This document shows positions 50,254-59,961 of a stretch of DNA of 64,000 nucleotides, piece after piece; position 1 is the stretch's first letter; the number at the start of each line of letters is the position of its first letter. Made by a program: the position numbers and the translations under genes. This DNA comes from Clostridium sp. CAG:964 (GTDB lineage: Bacteria; Bacillota; Clostridia; Oscillospirales; Acutalibacteraceae). The notes under the pieces were generated by a model, which was given only the letters and a program-made list of their open reading frames with translations, was not told where the DNA came from and did not search any database. The stretch is from positions 10,572 through 74,571 of the forward strand of contig FR891346.1 of assembly GCA_000435335.1 (NCBI GenBank), written 5' to 3'.

Positions 50254-51807
50254 ATGGATTTAGTATTAGCCATTGTACTTATAATTGCAGTAGGTGCGGT
50301 TGCAGGTGCAGTTGCCTTTTTTATGGGTGTAAATCACCGTAAAAAGGTTGCAGAAAGCGAGATAGGTTCTGCAGAAGAAGAGGCAAAGCGTATTGTAAAC
50401 AGTGCTTACAAGGAAGCAGAGGCTAAGAAAAAGGAATCTATTCTTGAGGCTAAAGATGAAATTCATCGCTTAAGGGAAAAATCCGAGAAAGAAAACAACG
50501 AACGCAGGAAGGATATACAGCGTCACGAAAGACGGATTCAGTCAAAGGAAGAAACTCTTGAGAAGAAGATTGAAAATCTTGAAAAGAAAGAGGAAAGAGT
50601 TTCCCGTAAACAAAAGGCTGTTGAGGAGGAGCTGGCAGAGGCTGAGCGTATTAAAAACAGCCACCTGGAGGTTCTTGAAAGTATTTCCGGTTACACTAAG
50701 GATCAGGCAAAGACAGAGCTTTTGGCAAGAATGGACGAAAAGCTTACACACGAAAAAGCAGCCAAAATTCTTGACTACGAGCAGCAGCTGAAGGACGATT
50801 GTGACAAAAAGGCAAGAAACATTATTTCTCTTGCTATTCAACGCTGTGCGGCAGACCATGTTGCCGAGGCGACTGTGTCGGTTGTTCCGCTGCCTAACGA
50901 TGAAATGAAGGGCCGTATAATAGGCCGAGAGGGCAGAAACATCAGAGCTATTGAAACTATTACGGGCGTTGACCTGATTATTGACGATACTCCCGAGGCC
51001 ATTACAATTTCCTGCTTTGAGCCGGTTCGCCGTGAAATTGCAAGAGTTGCTCTTGAAAAGCTTGTTTCAGACGGGCGTATTCATCCGGCTAAAATTGAGG
51101 AAATGGTTGAAAAGGCAAGAAAAGAGGTTGAGGCTACAATTAAGCAGGAGGGTGAGCGTACTGTTATAGAAACAGGCGTAAACGGTATTCATCCTGAGCT
51201 TATTAAGCTGCTTGGCCGCTTGCGTTACAGAACAAGCTACGGTCAGAATGTACTGCAGCATTCTATAGAGGTTTGTTATTTGTCAGGTATGATAGCAGAG
51301 GAGCTGGGCTTGAACCCTACTATTGCTAAGCGTGCCGGACTTTTGCACGACATAGGCAAGGCTCTTGACCACGAAATGGAAGGCTCACACATTGAGATAG
51401 GTGTTGAGGTTGCCAAAAAATACAAGGAAAGCGAAGCGGTTGTACACGCTATTGCAGCTCACCACGGTGACATTGAGGCTAAGACGGTTGTTGCCTGTAT
51501 AGTACAGGCGGCAGACGCAATATCAGCCGCAAGACCTGGTGCAAGACAGGAAAATCTTGAAAATTACATTAAAAGACTTCAAAAGCTTGAAGAGGTTGCT
51601 AACTCATTTGAGGGTGTTGAAAGCTCCTTTGCAATTCAGGCAGGCCGTGAGGTTAGAATAATGGTTAATCCGGAGGTAATAGACGACGACAGAATGGTTC
51701 TGCTGGCTCGTGAGATTTGCGAAAAGATTGAATCAGACCTTGAATACCCTGGACAGATAAAGGTTAATATAGTAAGAGAGAGCCGTGCTGTTGAATACGC
51801 ACGATAA
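50254..51807 (+). CDS. rny: Ribonuclease Y
   Basis: Membrane-anchored endoribonuclease that begins mRNA decay in Firmicutes. 517 aa: N-terminal transmembrane helix ([21 protein letters not shown]), a long charged coiled coil (about residues 30-200), a KH RNA-binding domain with [15 protein letters not shown], and an HD domain with [14 protein letters not shown] carrying the metal His-Asp. The length is standard. AAGGAGGTG lies upstream. It is followed by a terminator and stands alone. Confidence 0.96.
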   Translation: MDLVLAIVLIIAVGAVAGAVAFFMGVNHRKKVAESEIGSAEEEAKRIVNSAYKEAEAKKKESILEAKDEIHRLREKSEKENNERRKDIQRHERRIQSKEETLEKKIENLEKKEERVSRKQKAVEEELAEAERIKNSHLEVLESISGYTKDQAKTELLARMDEKLTHEKAAKILDYEQQLKDDCDKKARNIISLAIQRCAADHVAEATVSVVPLPNDEMKGRIIGREGRNIRAIETITGVDLIIDDTPEAITISCFEPVRREIARVALEKLVSDGRIHPAKIEEMVEKARKEVEATIKQEGERTVIETGVNGIHPELIKLLGRLRYRTSYGQNVLQHSIEVCYLSGMIAEELGLNPTIAKRAGLLHDIGKALDHEMEGSHIEIGVEVAKKYKESEAVVHAIAAHHGDIEAKTVVACIVQAADAISAARPGARQENLENYIKRLQKLEEVANSFEGVESSFAIQAGREVRIMVNPEVIDDDRMVLLAREICEKIESDLEYPGQIKVNIVRESRAVEYAR

Positions 51808-51831
51808 TTACAGATATTACATTTAAACACA

Positions 51832-51886
51832 AAGCATACTCAGCAGTTAAAGTTACTGCCGAGTGTGCTTTTTCTGTTTTTTGGCA
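51832..51886 (+). terminator. Terminator after rny
   Basis: AAGCATACTC ... GAGTGTGCTT with an inner GCAGT/ACTGC pairing, followed by TTTCTGTTTTTT. Confidence 0.75.
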
Positions 51887-51950
51887 GAGTATTAATTTTG
51901 CCTGCCGGTTTTAGCAGACAAAAAATTCTGGAAAATTTTTTTATTTTCTG

Positions 51951-52021
51951 TTGACAACTATACTTGTCATATGCTAATATATTGACAAGGAAACTTGTCA
52001 AAAAGCAAACTTTTCTTGTCA
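51951..52021 (+). promoter_or_regulatory. Promoter with TTGACAA/TTGTCAA operator dyads
   Basis: TTGACA (51951-51956), 18-bp spacer, TAATAT (51975-51980). Dyad one is TTGACAA ... TTGTCA (51951-51969). Dyad two is perfect: TTGACAAG-GAAA-CTTGTCAA (51982-52001). A half site CTTGTCAA lies at 52014-52021. They cover the promoter and start site, so the next gene's HTH protein probably represses itself. Confidence 0.72.
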
Positions 52022-52067
52022 AATAGAAATCAATTATAAAACTGCAAAACAGAAAGGGTGGTGAACG

Positions 52068-52274
52068 GTGCCGCTGTATAACAGACTAAAGGAATACCGT
52101 GCAAAGAATGGTATAAACCAAAGTGAAATGGGGCGCCTGGTTGGTGTGTCACGACAAACTATAAGTCAAATTGAAAGGGGAGATTATTTCCCGAGTGTGG
52201 TGCTTGCTATAAAAATAGCAAGGTATTTTAATGTATCGGTTGAGGATATTTTCGATTTTAAGGAGGAAGAATAA
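52068..52274 (+). CDS. Small XRE-family regulator
   Basis: A 68 aa protein consisting of one Cro/C1 HTH domain: RLKEYRAKNGINQSEMGRLVGVSRQTISQIERGDYFPSVVLAIKIARYFNVSVEDIF. It starts at GTG 52068 with AAAGGGTGG upstream. It belongs to the widespread small regulators paired with membrane proteins. Its stop overlaps the next start by one base (TAATG). Repeated TTGACAAG dyads over the promoter are its likely targets. Confidence 0.9.
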   Translation: MPLYNRLKEYRAKNGINQSEMGRLVGVSRQTISQIERGDYFPSVVLAIKIARYFNVSVEDIFDFKEEE

Positions 52275-53053
52275 TGAAAGCTAATAAGCAAAAGAAAAAA
52301 ATCTTTATTATATTTGGTACGGTTGTAATTGTGTCGGCCGTTTTAGGTTTTTTTGCCGGATTTCTCGGCGACAATATTAAAACAGTGCTAACGGGATTTG
52401 ACGGCGGCACAAGTGTAAATTATTTGGTGCTTTTTGTAATATTTATAGCGTTAAATATAGCTGCGTTAATTGTTACCTTTTACTCTTATTTTAAAGCTAA
52501 AAAGGCTGTAAATATGCTGAAGAATGACGACACCTACTTTGACACTGCCGAGAAAACAGTTGATTTGTCAATTACGGTAGAACAGATTGCATTTGTTTTT
52601 TCGTGCGTATTAAATATGGTAGCTACAACTATTAATATTGTAAATGTTGAAAAAGTTGATCCGATTATTTATTATTTTGTGGTATTGATTGTAACGGTGT
52701 TAGCTTTAATAGTTGGCTGTGTTATAATGCAGAGTTTAATGAAAATACAAAATCAGCTTACACCAAACCTGAATATAAGTGTGTTTGACTTTGACCCTAT
52801 GAAAACACAGGAGGTTCAAGCTGACGAGGCACAAAAGGAGCTGCTGTATAAGTCAGCATACAAGGCCTTTAGAATTATATCTCAGGTATTTATGGCACTG
52901 TTTATCATAATTTCAGTCATAACGGCAGTATTTGAGCTTTCTGTTTTAACTGCGGTAGTGGTAGGCTGTATGGTTATTTTTATGTGTGCCGTGTTTGCTA
53001 TAATTTCGTATAAAATGCAGCATTTGCAAAGGGATAAAAGCAAGAAAAAATAA
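52274..53053 (+). CDS. DUF3169-like membrane protein
   Basis: A 259 aa protein with about six hydrophobic helices: IFIIFGTVVIVSAVLGFFAGF, YLVLFVIFIALNIAALIVTFY, IAFVFSCVLNMVA, FVVLIVTVLALIVGCVIM, and two near the C-terminus ending in a Lys-rich tail. The pairing with a small HTH regulator and the layout match DUF3169 proteins. Function unknown; such pairs sometimes respond to envelope stress or toxic peptides (inference). Confidence 0.75.
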   Translation: MKANKQKKKIFIIFGTVVIVSAVLGFFAGFLGDNIKTVLTGFDGGTSVNYLVLFVIFIALNIAALIVTFYSYFKAKKAVNMLKNDDTYFDTAEKTVDLSITVEQIAFVFSCVLNMVATTINIVNVEKVDPIIYYFVVLIVTVLALIVGCVIMQSLMKIQNQLTPNLNISVFDFDPMKTQEVQADEAQKELLYKSAYKAFRIISQVFMALFIIISVITAVFELSVLTAVVVGCMVIFMCAVFAIISYKMQHLQRDKSKKK

Positions 53054-53064
53054 CCGGGTGATAA

Positions 53065-53093
53065 TTGACTTTTTTCTACCGATATACTAGAAT
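53065..53093 (+). promoter_or_regulatory. Promoter of the small HMA gene
   Basis: TTGACT (53065-53070), 17-bp spacer, TAGAAT (53088-53093). Confidence 0.65.
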
Positions 53094-53131
53094 ATGCTTG
53101 CAAATATATTATTAGTAAGGAGATAGTTGAA

Positions 53132-53389
53132 ATGACAAGGTATGTTTTACAGATTGACGGTATGCAGTGCGGTATGTGCGAAAGCCATATTAACGACGCT
53201 GTTCGCAGGGAATTTAAAGTAAAAAGCGTAAATTCGTCCCACAGTAAAAATATTACCGAGATTATCAGCCCGGAGCCTTTAGACGAGGTTAGGCTTGAAA
53301 ATCTTATTCACAATACAGGCTATGAGCTAAGGTCAATAGTCTCTGAGCCGTACGAAAAGAAAGGCTTTTTTGACCGCTTCAAAAAATAA
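53132..53389 (+). CDS. HMA-domain protein (CopZ-like)
   Basis: An 85 aa protein. Residues 1-68 form a heavy-metal-associated fold with the motif IDGMQCGMCESHINDAV, in which the two Cys (CGMC) bind the metal. A short basic tail follows. It is a stand-alone metallochaperone or sensor by size. No copper ATPase is adjacent; the only P1B ATPase in the window is a Zn/Cd type with a CAHC motif, so the partner is unclear. AAGGAGAT precedes the ATG. Confidence 0.85.
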   Translation: MTRYVLQIDGMQCGMCESHINDAVRREFKVKSVNSSHSKNITEIISPEPLDEVRLENLIHNTGYELRSIVSEPYEKKGFFDRFKK

Positions 53390-53496
53390 GGTGTATTTGT
53401 CTTTTTAGAGGCAACAGAGAGTACCCTGAAAATTTAAATGGAGTAAGCTGTTTATATGCGGCGATTTTGCCGTGAGTTAATAAACAAAGCCTGTAC

Positions 53497-53550
53497 AAAA
53501 AAGCATCAGCCGAAGTTTTTAAATGACTTTAGCTGATGCTTTTTGTTTTA
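53497..53550. terminator. Convergent bidirectional terminator
   Basis: AAAAAGCATCAGC ... GCTGATGCTTTTT, with T tracts on both strands, between the HMA gene and trpS. Confidence 0.85.
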
Positions 53551-53605
53551 CGCTGCAGCAGTGTTATGGGCTTTGCCGCAGCCTAAAGTAATTATTTAAA
53601 ATGCG

Positions 53606-54613
53606 TTACTTTAAAACAAAGCCTACTTTCTTCATTGCCTTGTCCAAGGTACGCTGCGAAATCTTGCGTGCAATGTCGGCAGACTTGTCGTAGCATTCCT
53701 TTAAATATGCCTTGTCCTTTATAAACCGGTTAAAACGCTCCTGAATAGGGCGCAGCTCCTCTACAACAGCTTCGCCTACAGCAGTTTTAAAATCACCGTA
53801 GCCCTTGCCGTCGAATTCCTTTTCGATTTCGTCATAGGTCTTTCCTGTAACAGATGAGTATATGCCCATTAGGTTGTTGATTCCGTCCTTGCCCTCACCG
53901 TAGCGTACACAGGCCTCGCTGTCCGTAACGGCACGCTTAAACTTTTTCATAATAACCTCAGGCTTGTCGAGTACAGCAACATAGGCGTTTGCGTTTTCGT
54001 CTGATTTACTCATTTTTCTTGTTGAGTCCTGCAGTGACATAATTCTTGCACCGGCCTTCGGAATATAACCGTCAGGTACTTTAAACACATTGCCGTAAAT
54101 GCCGTTAAATCTTTCTGCTATATTTCTTGTCAGCTCCAAGTGCTGCTTTTGGTCAGCTCCTACAGGTACCAAATCAGCCTGATACAGCAAAATATCAGCC
54201 GCCATCAGCGACGGGTAGGCAAACAGTCCGGCGTTGATGTTGTCGGCGTGCTTTGCAGACTTGTCTTTAAACTGAGTCATTCTGGAAAGCTCGCCAAACT
54301 GTGTATAGCAGTTTAGCACCCAGGCAAGCTCCGCATGGGTGCTTACATGGCTTTGAATGAAAAACAAGCTTTTTTCAAGGTCTACACCGCAGGCAAGCAG
54401 CAGTGCATAGGCCTCATAAATGTGTGCTCTAAACTTAGCCGGATCTTGCCTTACTGTAATTGCGTGCAGGTCTGCCAAAGCGTATATGCAGTTATAATCG
54501 TCCTGAAGCTTTATCCAGTTTTTCAGTGCACCCAAATAGTTGCCCAGTGTAATAGTTCCTGTAGGCTGAATGGCACTAAAAATAACCTTTTTCTTTTCCT
54601 GTGTTTGTTCCAT
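53606..54613 (-). CDS. trpS: Tryptophan--tRNA ligase
   Basis: Class I aminoacyl-tRNA synthetase charging tRNA-Trp. The 335 aa protein has the HIGH-like site QPTGTITLGNYLGAL, ADLHAITVRQDP, LYQADLVPVGADQKQHLELTR and the KMSKS loop TRKMSKSDENANA. AAGGAGGAAATAAAA precedes the ATG. It follows the aminotransferase by 13 bp and so is probably read from its promoter. No T-box leader is present. Confidence 0.95.
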   Translation of the reverse strand: MEQTQEKKKVIFSAIQPTGTITLGNYLGALKNWIKLQDDYNCIYALADLHAITVRQDPAKFRAHIYEAYALLLACGVDLEKSLFFIQSHVSTHAELAWVLNCYTQFGELSRMTQFKDKSAKHADNINAGLFAYPSLMAADILLYQADLVPVGADQKQHLELTRNIAERFNGIYGNVFKVPDGYIPKAGARIMSLQDSTRKMSKSDENANAYVAVLDKPEVIMKKFKRAVTDSEACVRYGEGKDGINNLMGIYSSVTGKTYDEIEKEFDGKGYGDFKTAVGEAVVEELRPIQERFNRFIKDKAYLKECYDKSADIARKISQRTLDKAMKKVGFVLK

Positions 54614-54626
54614 TTTTATTTCCTCC

Positions 54627-55826
54627 TTATTGGCAAAGCTCTTTTATAAGCTCGCCCAATATTTTTACTCCCTTTTCAAGCTGTTGGTCTGTCGGTGTTG
54701 AGAAATTTACTCTAAAGGTATGGCATTCCTCGGTTTCATCTGTTAAGAATGCGTTGCCCGGCACTACGCAGACCTTTCTTTTTACAGCCTCCTTGCAGAA
54801 GTCAAGCATATTTATATTGTCTGGCAGCTTACACATTATAAATAAACCGCCGTCTATTTTGTCGTATGTAATGTACGGTGCTAAGTGCTCGTCCAGCAAG
54901 TCCATCATAAACAGAGCCTTCTTTCTGTAAAGCTCTCTTAGGTAGTTTAGATGTTCCTCAAAGTCGTACTTAGTTACATATTCGTGAATAACTATTTGTG
55001 ACCACATATTTGTGTGAACATCCTGTCCCTGCTTGCAAACAACCATTTTTTGAATAACAGGGTTTGGTGCAACGCACCAGCCCACACGCATACCCGGTGA
55101 TATTACCTTTGAAAATGAGCCGGCATACATAACTATACCGTCGGTGTCAAGTGATTTTATAGCCGGTACATTTTCCCCAAAGTATCGCAGCTCGCCGTAA
55201 GGGTTGTCCTCTAATATCATTACGCCGTATTTTTTGGCAAGGGAATATACCTTTTTCCTTTTTTCAAGGCTCATTGTTACGCCTGACGGATTTTGAAAGT
55301 TAGGAATAACATATATAAAGCGTACATTCTTTTCGGTTTTTAGCTTTTCCTCAAGAATTTCGGTGTTAATACCGTCTGACTCTACAGGTACGCCTACAAG
55401 CCTTGCGTTATACGAACGGAAGGAATTAAGAGAGCCTATAAAGCTAGGTGCTTCACATATAACCACATCGCCCTCGTTGCACAGTGACTTAGCGGCTAAG
55501 TCCATAACCTGCTGTGCACCGGAGGTTATAATAAGCCGGTCGTTTTCCGAGCCGATGCCGTACTTATCCTTCATGTATTTTTTCAGGTAATCTCTTAGAG
55601 GGGCATAGCCCTCTGTAAGTCCGTATTGCAGGGCGTCTACAGGGCGGCGGCTTAAAAGGTCAGCCGAAATTTCCGCAATTTCTTTGGCGGGAAAAGCGTC
55701 AGGGGCAGGGTTGCCTGCCGACAGCGAAACTACCTCCGGGTCTGCCGCATATTTAAAAATTTCTCTTATTGCAGACGGTTTAAGAGAATTAACTCTGTCA
55801 CTAAAGGAATATTCCATTAAACTCAA
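54627..55826 (-). CDS. PLP-dependent aminotransferase, class I/II
   Basis: A 399 aa fold-type I aminotransferase. The N-terminus FSDRVNSLKPSAIREIFKYA, then LSAGNPAPDAFP, GLTEGYAPLRDYL, SGAQQVMDLAAKSL, IPNFQNPSGVTMSLEKRK, EDNPYGELRY and the PLP lysine in YAGSFSKVISPGMRVGW. It resembles 2-aminoadipate/aromatic aminotransferases without the MocR DNA-binding domain. The substrate cannot be read directly. Being upstream of trpS in one transcript hints at aromatic amino acids (inference). Confidence 0.88.
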   Translation of the reverse strand: MSLMEYSFSDRVNSLKPSAIREIFKYAADPEVVSLSAGNPAPDAFPAKEIAEISADLLSRRPVDALQYGLTEGYAPLRDYLKKYMKDKYGIGSENDRLIITSGAQQVMDLAAKSLCNEGDVVICEAPSFIGSLNSFRSYNARLVGVPVESDGINTEILEEKLKTEKNVRFIYVIPNFQNPSGVTMSLEKRKKVYSLAKKYGVMILEDNPYGELRYFGENVPAIKSLDTDGIVMYAGSFSKVISPGMRVGWCVAPNPVIQKMVVCKQGQDVHTNMWSQIVIHEYVTKYDFEEHLNYLRELYRKKALFMMDLLDEHLAPYITYDKIDGGLFIMCKLPDNINMLDFCKEAVKRKVCVVPGNAFLTDETEECHTFRVNFSTPTDQQLEKGVKILGELIKELCQ

Positions 55827-55980
55827 CTCCAGATTTCTATATTATTCATTCATTTTACCATAAATTTAGAAGGTATTCAACTTGCAGGGCGTAAAAAAGG
55901 CGGTAAATTACAAATAGCTTTGTGCAGCCCTTAATATAACCAATTTGCCGCAGTTATGGAAAAATGCCCTTGAAATGCCC

Positions 55981-56009
55981 TTGAAAAGAAAAGTTGAATA
56001 AGCTATACT
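55981..56009 (+). promoter_or_regulatory. Promoter of the sensor operon
   Basis: TTGAAA (55981-55986), 17-bp spacer, TATACT (56004-56009). Confidence 0.7.
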
Positions 56010-56051
56010 ATTTTTAATGTAAACTTTTGTATAAATTTTGCGGTAAGGCGG

Positions 56052-57725
56052 GTGGATTTTGTGCATAGTAGTCGTGAAACTATAATTTTAAACGCTGTAT
56101 GTGTTGTTCTTGTAGCTATGACAGGGGTTATTCGTCTTATTCGCCATAATTTTCCGCAGATTTCGGGTAATTTAATAATATTTCTTCTGTTTGCAGTATC
56201 GGCATTTATATGGATAAGTCAGATAAATAAAAGGCTTATACAAAGCGAGGAACGAAAATATATAATTGCAATGGAGCTTATGATACTCTTTATGATGGTG
56301 CTGAGAACTGTAAAGTTCGTGTTTTTGCCTGACGGCAATATTGTGACAAGGTATATTTGGTACTTATACTATTTGCCCCAAACTGTTTCTGTATTGTGGA
56401 TGCTGTTTGCTGTGCTGCATATAGGCAAGCCGCAGGGGCAGCCCATAAACCCAAGGTGGAAGCTTTTGTACATACCGGCGGCGTTAATAGTGCTGGGGGT
56501 GCTTACCAATGACCTGCACGGGCTTGCCTTTAACTTTACGGGAGGAATTGAGCATTGGCACGACAGTAAGTATACCTACGGGCCTGTTTATTATATATCG
56601 GTTTTGTGGCTGTTTGTAATGTTTGTTATGATGCTTGCTATTGTGTTTTCAAGATGTAAGGTTTCTGAAAATCGTAAAAGAATATGGCTGCCTGTTGCAC
56701 CGCTTGCCCTAGAGGCGGCATATACTGTTGCCTATATTTTGGTGCCTGATACTCCGGTTATAAATTTGTTTAGGTCTGCCGAGGTAATATCCTTTGTTTT
56801 TCCGGCGTTTATGGAGTGCCTGATTTTAACAGGGCTTTTCCCGTCTAACGACAGCTATGATATGCTGTGGAAAAATTCTAATATAGGCTGTGGAATAATG
56901 GATAAAGAAGGTAATATTTGTCACAGGTCGCACAGGTGTATTGTGCCTGCATATGCCGATATTTTGGAAGCAGAGCATGAGGAGGTACTGCTGGATAACG
57001 GAAACACCTTGCTTAAAAGCCACAGAATTAAAGGCGGATACAGCTACTGGACAAAGGATATTTCGGAAATTAAAAGGCTTAACGAACAGCTGGAGGCTCT
57101 GGGGGATATACTCGAAAAGGAAAATTCGATTTTAGAAAACGAAAACAGGCTTAAAGAAAAGCGGCTAATGCTGGAGGAAAAAAACAGGCTGTACAGTGAC
57201 ATTGCGTCTAGGGTAAAGCCGCAGCTTGATAAGCTGAGCCGACTTCTTAACGCCCCTCCCGAAGACGAACAGGAGTTTGAGTCTACTATGAAAAGGGCGG
57301 CTGTGCTGAATGCATATATTAAAAGGTACTCAAACATTCTTCTGTTTCTGCATAAAAACAAGAAAATCTACAGCGACGAGCTTTCCCTGGCTTTTTCGGA
57401 ATCCTTGGAATATGTAAGAATGTGCGGAATTTACGCCCACGGGGAATACAAGGGAGAATGCGTACTGCAGGAGAAGGCTGCAATGCTTTTGTACGAGCTT
57501 TTTGAGGAGGCCTTGGAGCTGGCAATGCCCGATGTAAGTGCGGTGCTGGTAAACCTGAATATAAATGAGGATATTACGCTTCGTATAGAGCTGAGCAGTC
57601 CGAGCAAATTGCTGTGTGAAAATTATAAAGAGGACACAATAAAAATGCTTAATGGCAGACTTAATGTTCTGGAGGAGGACGGCATTGAGTATATATGCCT
57701 TGTCTTGCCCGAAAAAGGAGGATAA
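56052..57725 (+). CDS. 7TM sensor with degenerate kinase-like C-terminus
   Basis: About 557 aa. Roughly seven membrane helices fill residues 10-260, then a PAS-like stretch (NIGCGIMDKEGNICHRSHRCIVP), a coiled coil rich in Glu/Lys/Asn (about 340-385) and a C-terminal region laid out like a histidine kinase. The dimerisation helix lacks the phospho-His (DIASRVKPQLDKLSRLL), and the expected ATP-site N box reads LLYELFEEALELAM without Asn. It is thus probably a receptor rather than an active kinase. The start could be GTG 56052 or GTG 56061. It is first in an operon with a true kinase and a regulator. Confidence 0.75.
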   Translation: MDFVHSSRETIILNAVCVVLVAMTGVIRLIRHNFPQISGNLIIFLLFAVSAFIWISQINKRLIQSEERKYIIAMELMILFMMVLRTVKFVFLPDGNIVTRYIWYLYYLPQTVSVLWMLFAVLHIGKPQGQPINPRWKLLYIPAALIVLGVLTNDLHGLAFNFTGGIEHWHDSKYTYGPVYYISVLWLFVMFVMMLAIVFSRCKVSENRKRIWLPVAPLALEAAYTVAYILVPDTPVINLFRSAEVISFVFPAFMECLILTGLFPSNDSYDMLWKNSNIGCGIMDKEGNICHRSHRCIVPAYADILEAEHEEVLLDNGNTLLKSHRIKGGYSYWTKDISEIKRLNEQLEALGDILEKENSILENENRLKEKRLMLEEKNRLYSDIASRVKPQLDKLSRLLNAPPEDEQEFESTMKRAAVLNAYIKRYSNILLFLHKNKKIYSDELSLAFSESLEYVRMCGIYAHGEYKGECVLQEKAAMLLYELFEEALELAMPDVSAVLVNLNINEDITLRIELSSPSKLLCENYKEDTIKMLNGRLNVLEEDGIEYICLVLPEKGG

Positions 57726-57728
57726 AAT

Positions 57729-59036
57729 ATGATGCCCTACGGAGAGCTTTCTGTCAATGCACACGCATTTTTTGGCGGCTATGCCCTGTTGCTTACTACG
57801 GCGGCTATTTATTTGCTTGTTAATACATTTGCACTGCATTTCAGTCTGCAAAGCAGAGCGTCTTCGGTTTGCCTTGCTTTGGGGTGCGTCTTTGTGCTTA
57901 TGGGTATGGGAGATACGCTCATAGACGCACCTGCCATGTCAAAAACGGCAGGGTGCATCGTAAGGCTGTCGGCTGCGGAGCTGGCACTTGTTTTGCTTAT
58001 GCTTACGGTGCTTGCTGTGATTTTTTATATTTTTTTAAGAAACCGCAAAAAGGATATGATTACAAAGGAGTCAATAAAAGAGAGTCTGGACGCCTTGCCG
58101 GACGGTGTGTGCTTTTACAGCGAAAACGGTACGCCTCTGCTTGTTAATGTGCAAATGAGCAGTATTTGCGAGGAGCTTTTTAACAGCGGAATTATGAATG
58201 TAAACAGCTTTGTACAAAGGCTGAGGGACGGAAATTTCTGCAGCGATGCAGTGCGTGTAAATACCAGGCGGCCGGTTATTACGGTAAAAACAGCAGACGG
58301 ACAGGTGTGGGATTTTCGTAAAAGCTCATTGCTTGTGCAAAAAACCGTAGTAAATGAATTGGTTGCTTATAATGTAACTAAGCAGTACCGGCTGAATTTG
58401 CGTCTTAAGGAACGCAACAGGAGTATGAACGAAATTGGAAAAAGGCTTCGCAGGTACAATAAGGAGGTAGCGGACACAGCCCGTGAAAAAGAAATATTAA
58501 ATGCTACCGTAAGGGTGCATGACGACCTGGGCAGGGCACTGCTGATGCTTAGAAAATATCTTGTTCAGCCCTGCGAACAGCGTAACCGTGAAGAATTGCT
58601 GATGCTTTGGCGGTTTAACACAGAGGTAATGAAAAACGAAGCGTCTGCGGTAGGGCCGGGCACTAACTGGAATTCATTTATTCGTTCGGCAGAGAATATA
58701 GGCGTAAGGGTTGTTCACCGAGGCACTGCTCCTAAAGAAGAAAGCGTTAAGTTTGTGCTTATTGCAGCACTTAGCGAGTGTCTTACAAATGTGGTTAAGC
58801 ACGCCGGAGGCAATAGAATTGATATTGAAACAGCCCAAACAAGCAGCTTTGTTTTGGCTAAAATAACCAACAACGGCTTGCCGCCAAAGGAAAAAATAAA
58901 GGAGGCAGGCGGACTGAAAAGCCTGCGAACTATAGTAGAAGGGTCAGGGGGCAAAATGACCATAGAAAGCAGTCCGAGCTTTGTTATGAAAATAATGCTG
59001 CCAAGGGGAGAGGCGGAAAATTATGGAGAAAACTAA
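57729..59036 (+). CDS. Membrane histidine kinase
   Basis: A 435 aa protein with three or more N-terminal membrane helices (residues 15-105), a PAS-like sensor (115-225), a coiled coil, a HisKA_3-type phospho-acceptor His264 in RVHDDLGRALLML, and an HATPase_c domain with ECLTNVVKHAGGN (N box) and later KSLRTIVEGSGGKM. This type pairs with NarL-like regulators. It begins 4 bp after the previous gene and overlaps the regulator gene by 14 bp. The signal is unknown. Confidence 0.87.
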   Translation: MMPYGELSVNAHAFFGGYALLLTTAAIYLLVNTFALHFSLQSRASSVCLALGCVFVLMGMGDTLIDAPAMSKTAGCIVRLSAAELALVLLMLTVLAVIFYIFLRNRKKDMITKESIKESLDALPDGVCFYSENGTPLLVNVQMSSICEELFNSGIMNVNSFVQRLRDGNFCSDAVRVNTRRPVITVKTADGQVWDFRKSSLLVQKTVVNELVAYNVTKQYRLNLRLKERNRSMNEIGKRLRRYNKEVADTAREKEILNATVRVHDDLGRALLMLRKYLVQPCEQRNREELLMLWRFNTEVMKNEASAVGPGTNWNSFIRSAENIGVRVVHRGTAPKEESVKFVLIAALSECLTNVVKHAGGNRIDIETAQTSSFVLAKITNNGLPPKEKIKEAGGLKSLRTIVEGSGGKMTIESSPSFVMKIMLPRGEAENYGEN

Positions 59037-59658
59037 GGTTATGATAGTTGACGATTCCCGTGTTGCAAGGGAATTGTTTGAAATGTATATAAAAAACAGC
59101 AATAATTGCAGTCCGGTGCGTGTAGAGGAGTCGGCAATGTTTGCCGATACCTTTTTGAAAACCAACACCGACATTGAGCTTGTTATAATGGATATTCTTA
59201 TGAATGACGGTTCAAACGGCTTAGAGGCCGCCGCAAAAATAAAGAAAATACGGCCGGACATAAAAATTGTTGCCGTTACCTCTATGGCAGAAAGCTCTTG
59301 GTTAAGGAGGGCCCGTGAAATAGGCATTGAAAGCTTTTGGTTTAAAGAAACATCTAAGGAAACCATAATGGATGTAATAAACAGAACTATAGCAGGGGAG
59401 TCGGTGTATCCCGACAGCACGCCAAGAGTAAAAATAAAGCTGGCAGGAAGCGAGGAGTTTACAGAGGGGGAGCTTAAGGTGCTGCGTCTAATGACGGCGG
59501 GAATGCCAAATGCCGAAATAGCACGAAGGCTGAATATTTCGGAAAGCACGGTAAAAAGCCACATTCATAATATGCTTGAAAAAACAGGCTGCGAAAACCG
59601 CACTGTTTTGGCAATAGAGGCAAGAATAAGCGGCATAGCCATAAATATTGACTTATAG
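59023..59658 (+). CDS. NarL/LuxR-type response regulator
   Basis: A 211 aa protein. The receiver domain has the acidic pair Asp10-Asp11 (MIVDDSRVA), phospho-acceptor Asp57 (VIMDILMNDGSNG) and a Lys in WFKETSKE. The C-terminal LuxR HTH is LKVLRLMTAGMPNAEIARRLNISESTVKSHIHNMLEKTGC. It is co-expressed and translationally coupled with the kinase before it. Targets are unknown; the small membrane protein gene 300 bp downstream is a candidate. Confidence 0.92.
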   Translation: MEKTKVMIVDDSRVARELFEMYIKNSNNCSPVRVEESAMFADTFLKTNTDIELVIMDILMNDGSNGLEAAAKIKKIRPDIKIVAVTSMAESSWLRRAREIGIESFWFKETSKETIMDVINRTIAGESVYPDSTPRVKIKLAGSEEFTEGELKVLRLMTAGMPNAEIARRLNISESTVKSHIHNMLEKTGCENRTVLAIEARISGIAINIDL

Positions 59659-59961
59659 GGTGCGGCTGCTTGAGTATGCTTAAATGTTAATGTGACAGGT
59701 ATTGTTCCGGTATGTAGAAAACTTTTGTAAAAAATTCCACAAAAAATGGCAAAATCAATCTTTCGATGGATGTGCTCCGTAAGAAAAATATGTATAATCT
59801 AACTATGGAGGAGGTTAGCTGCTTTATTATTAAAACAGCTAAATTAATTCATAAGGAGGTGTGCTTTTAACATACATATTTATTGGTGACATATCCATAA
59901 GTTAGTTAACAAAGTACAAAAATCCGAAGAAAATTTTCAAATTTAACGAAGGAGGTTCATT
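59659..59961. other. Intergenic, regulator to small membrane protein
   Basis: A TATAAT at 59793-59798 is a likely -10 with a weak -35, leaving a leader of about 160 nt before the GGAGG site of the next gene. No structured RNA is recognised. Confidence 0.4.
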
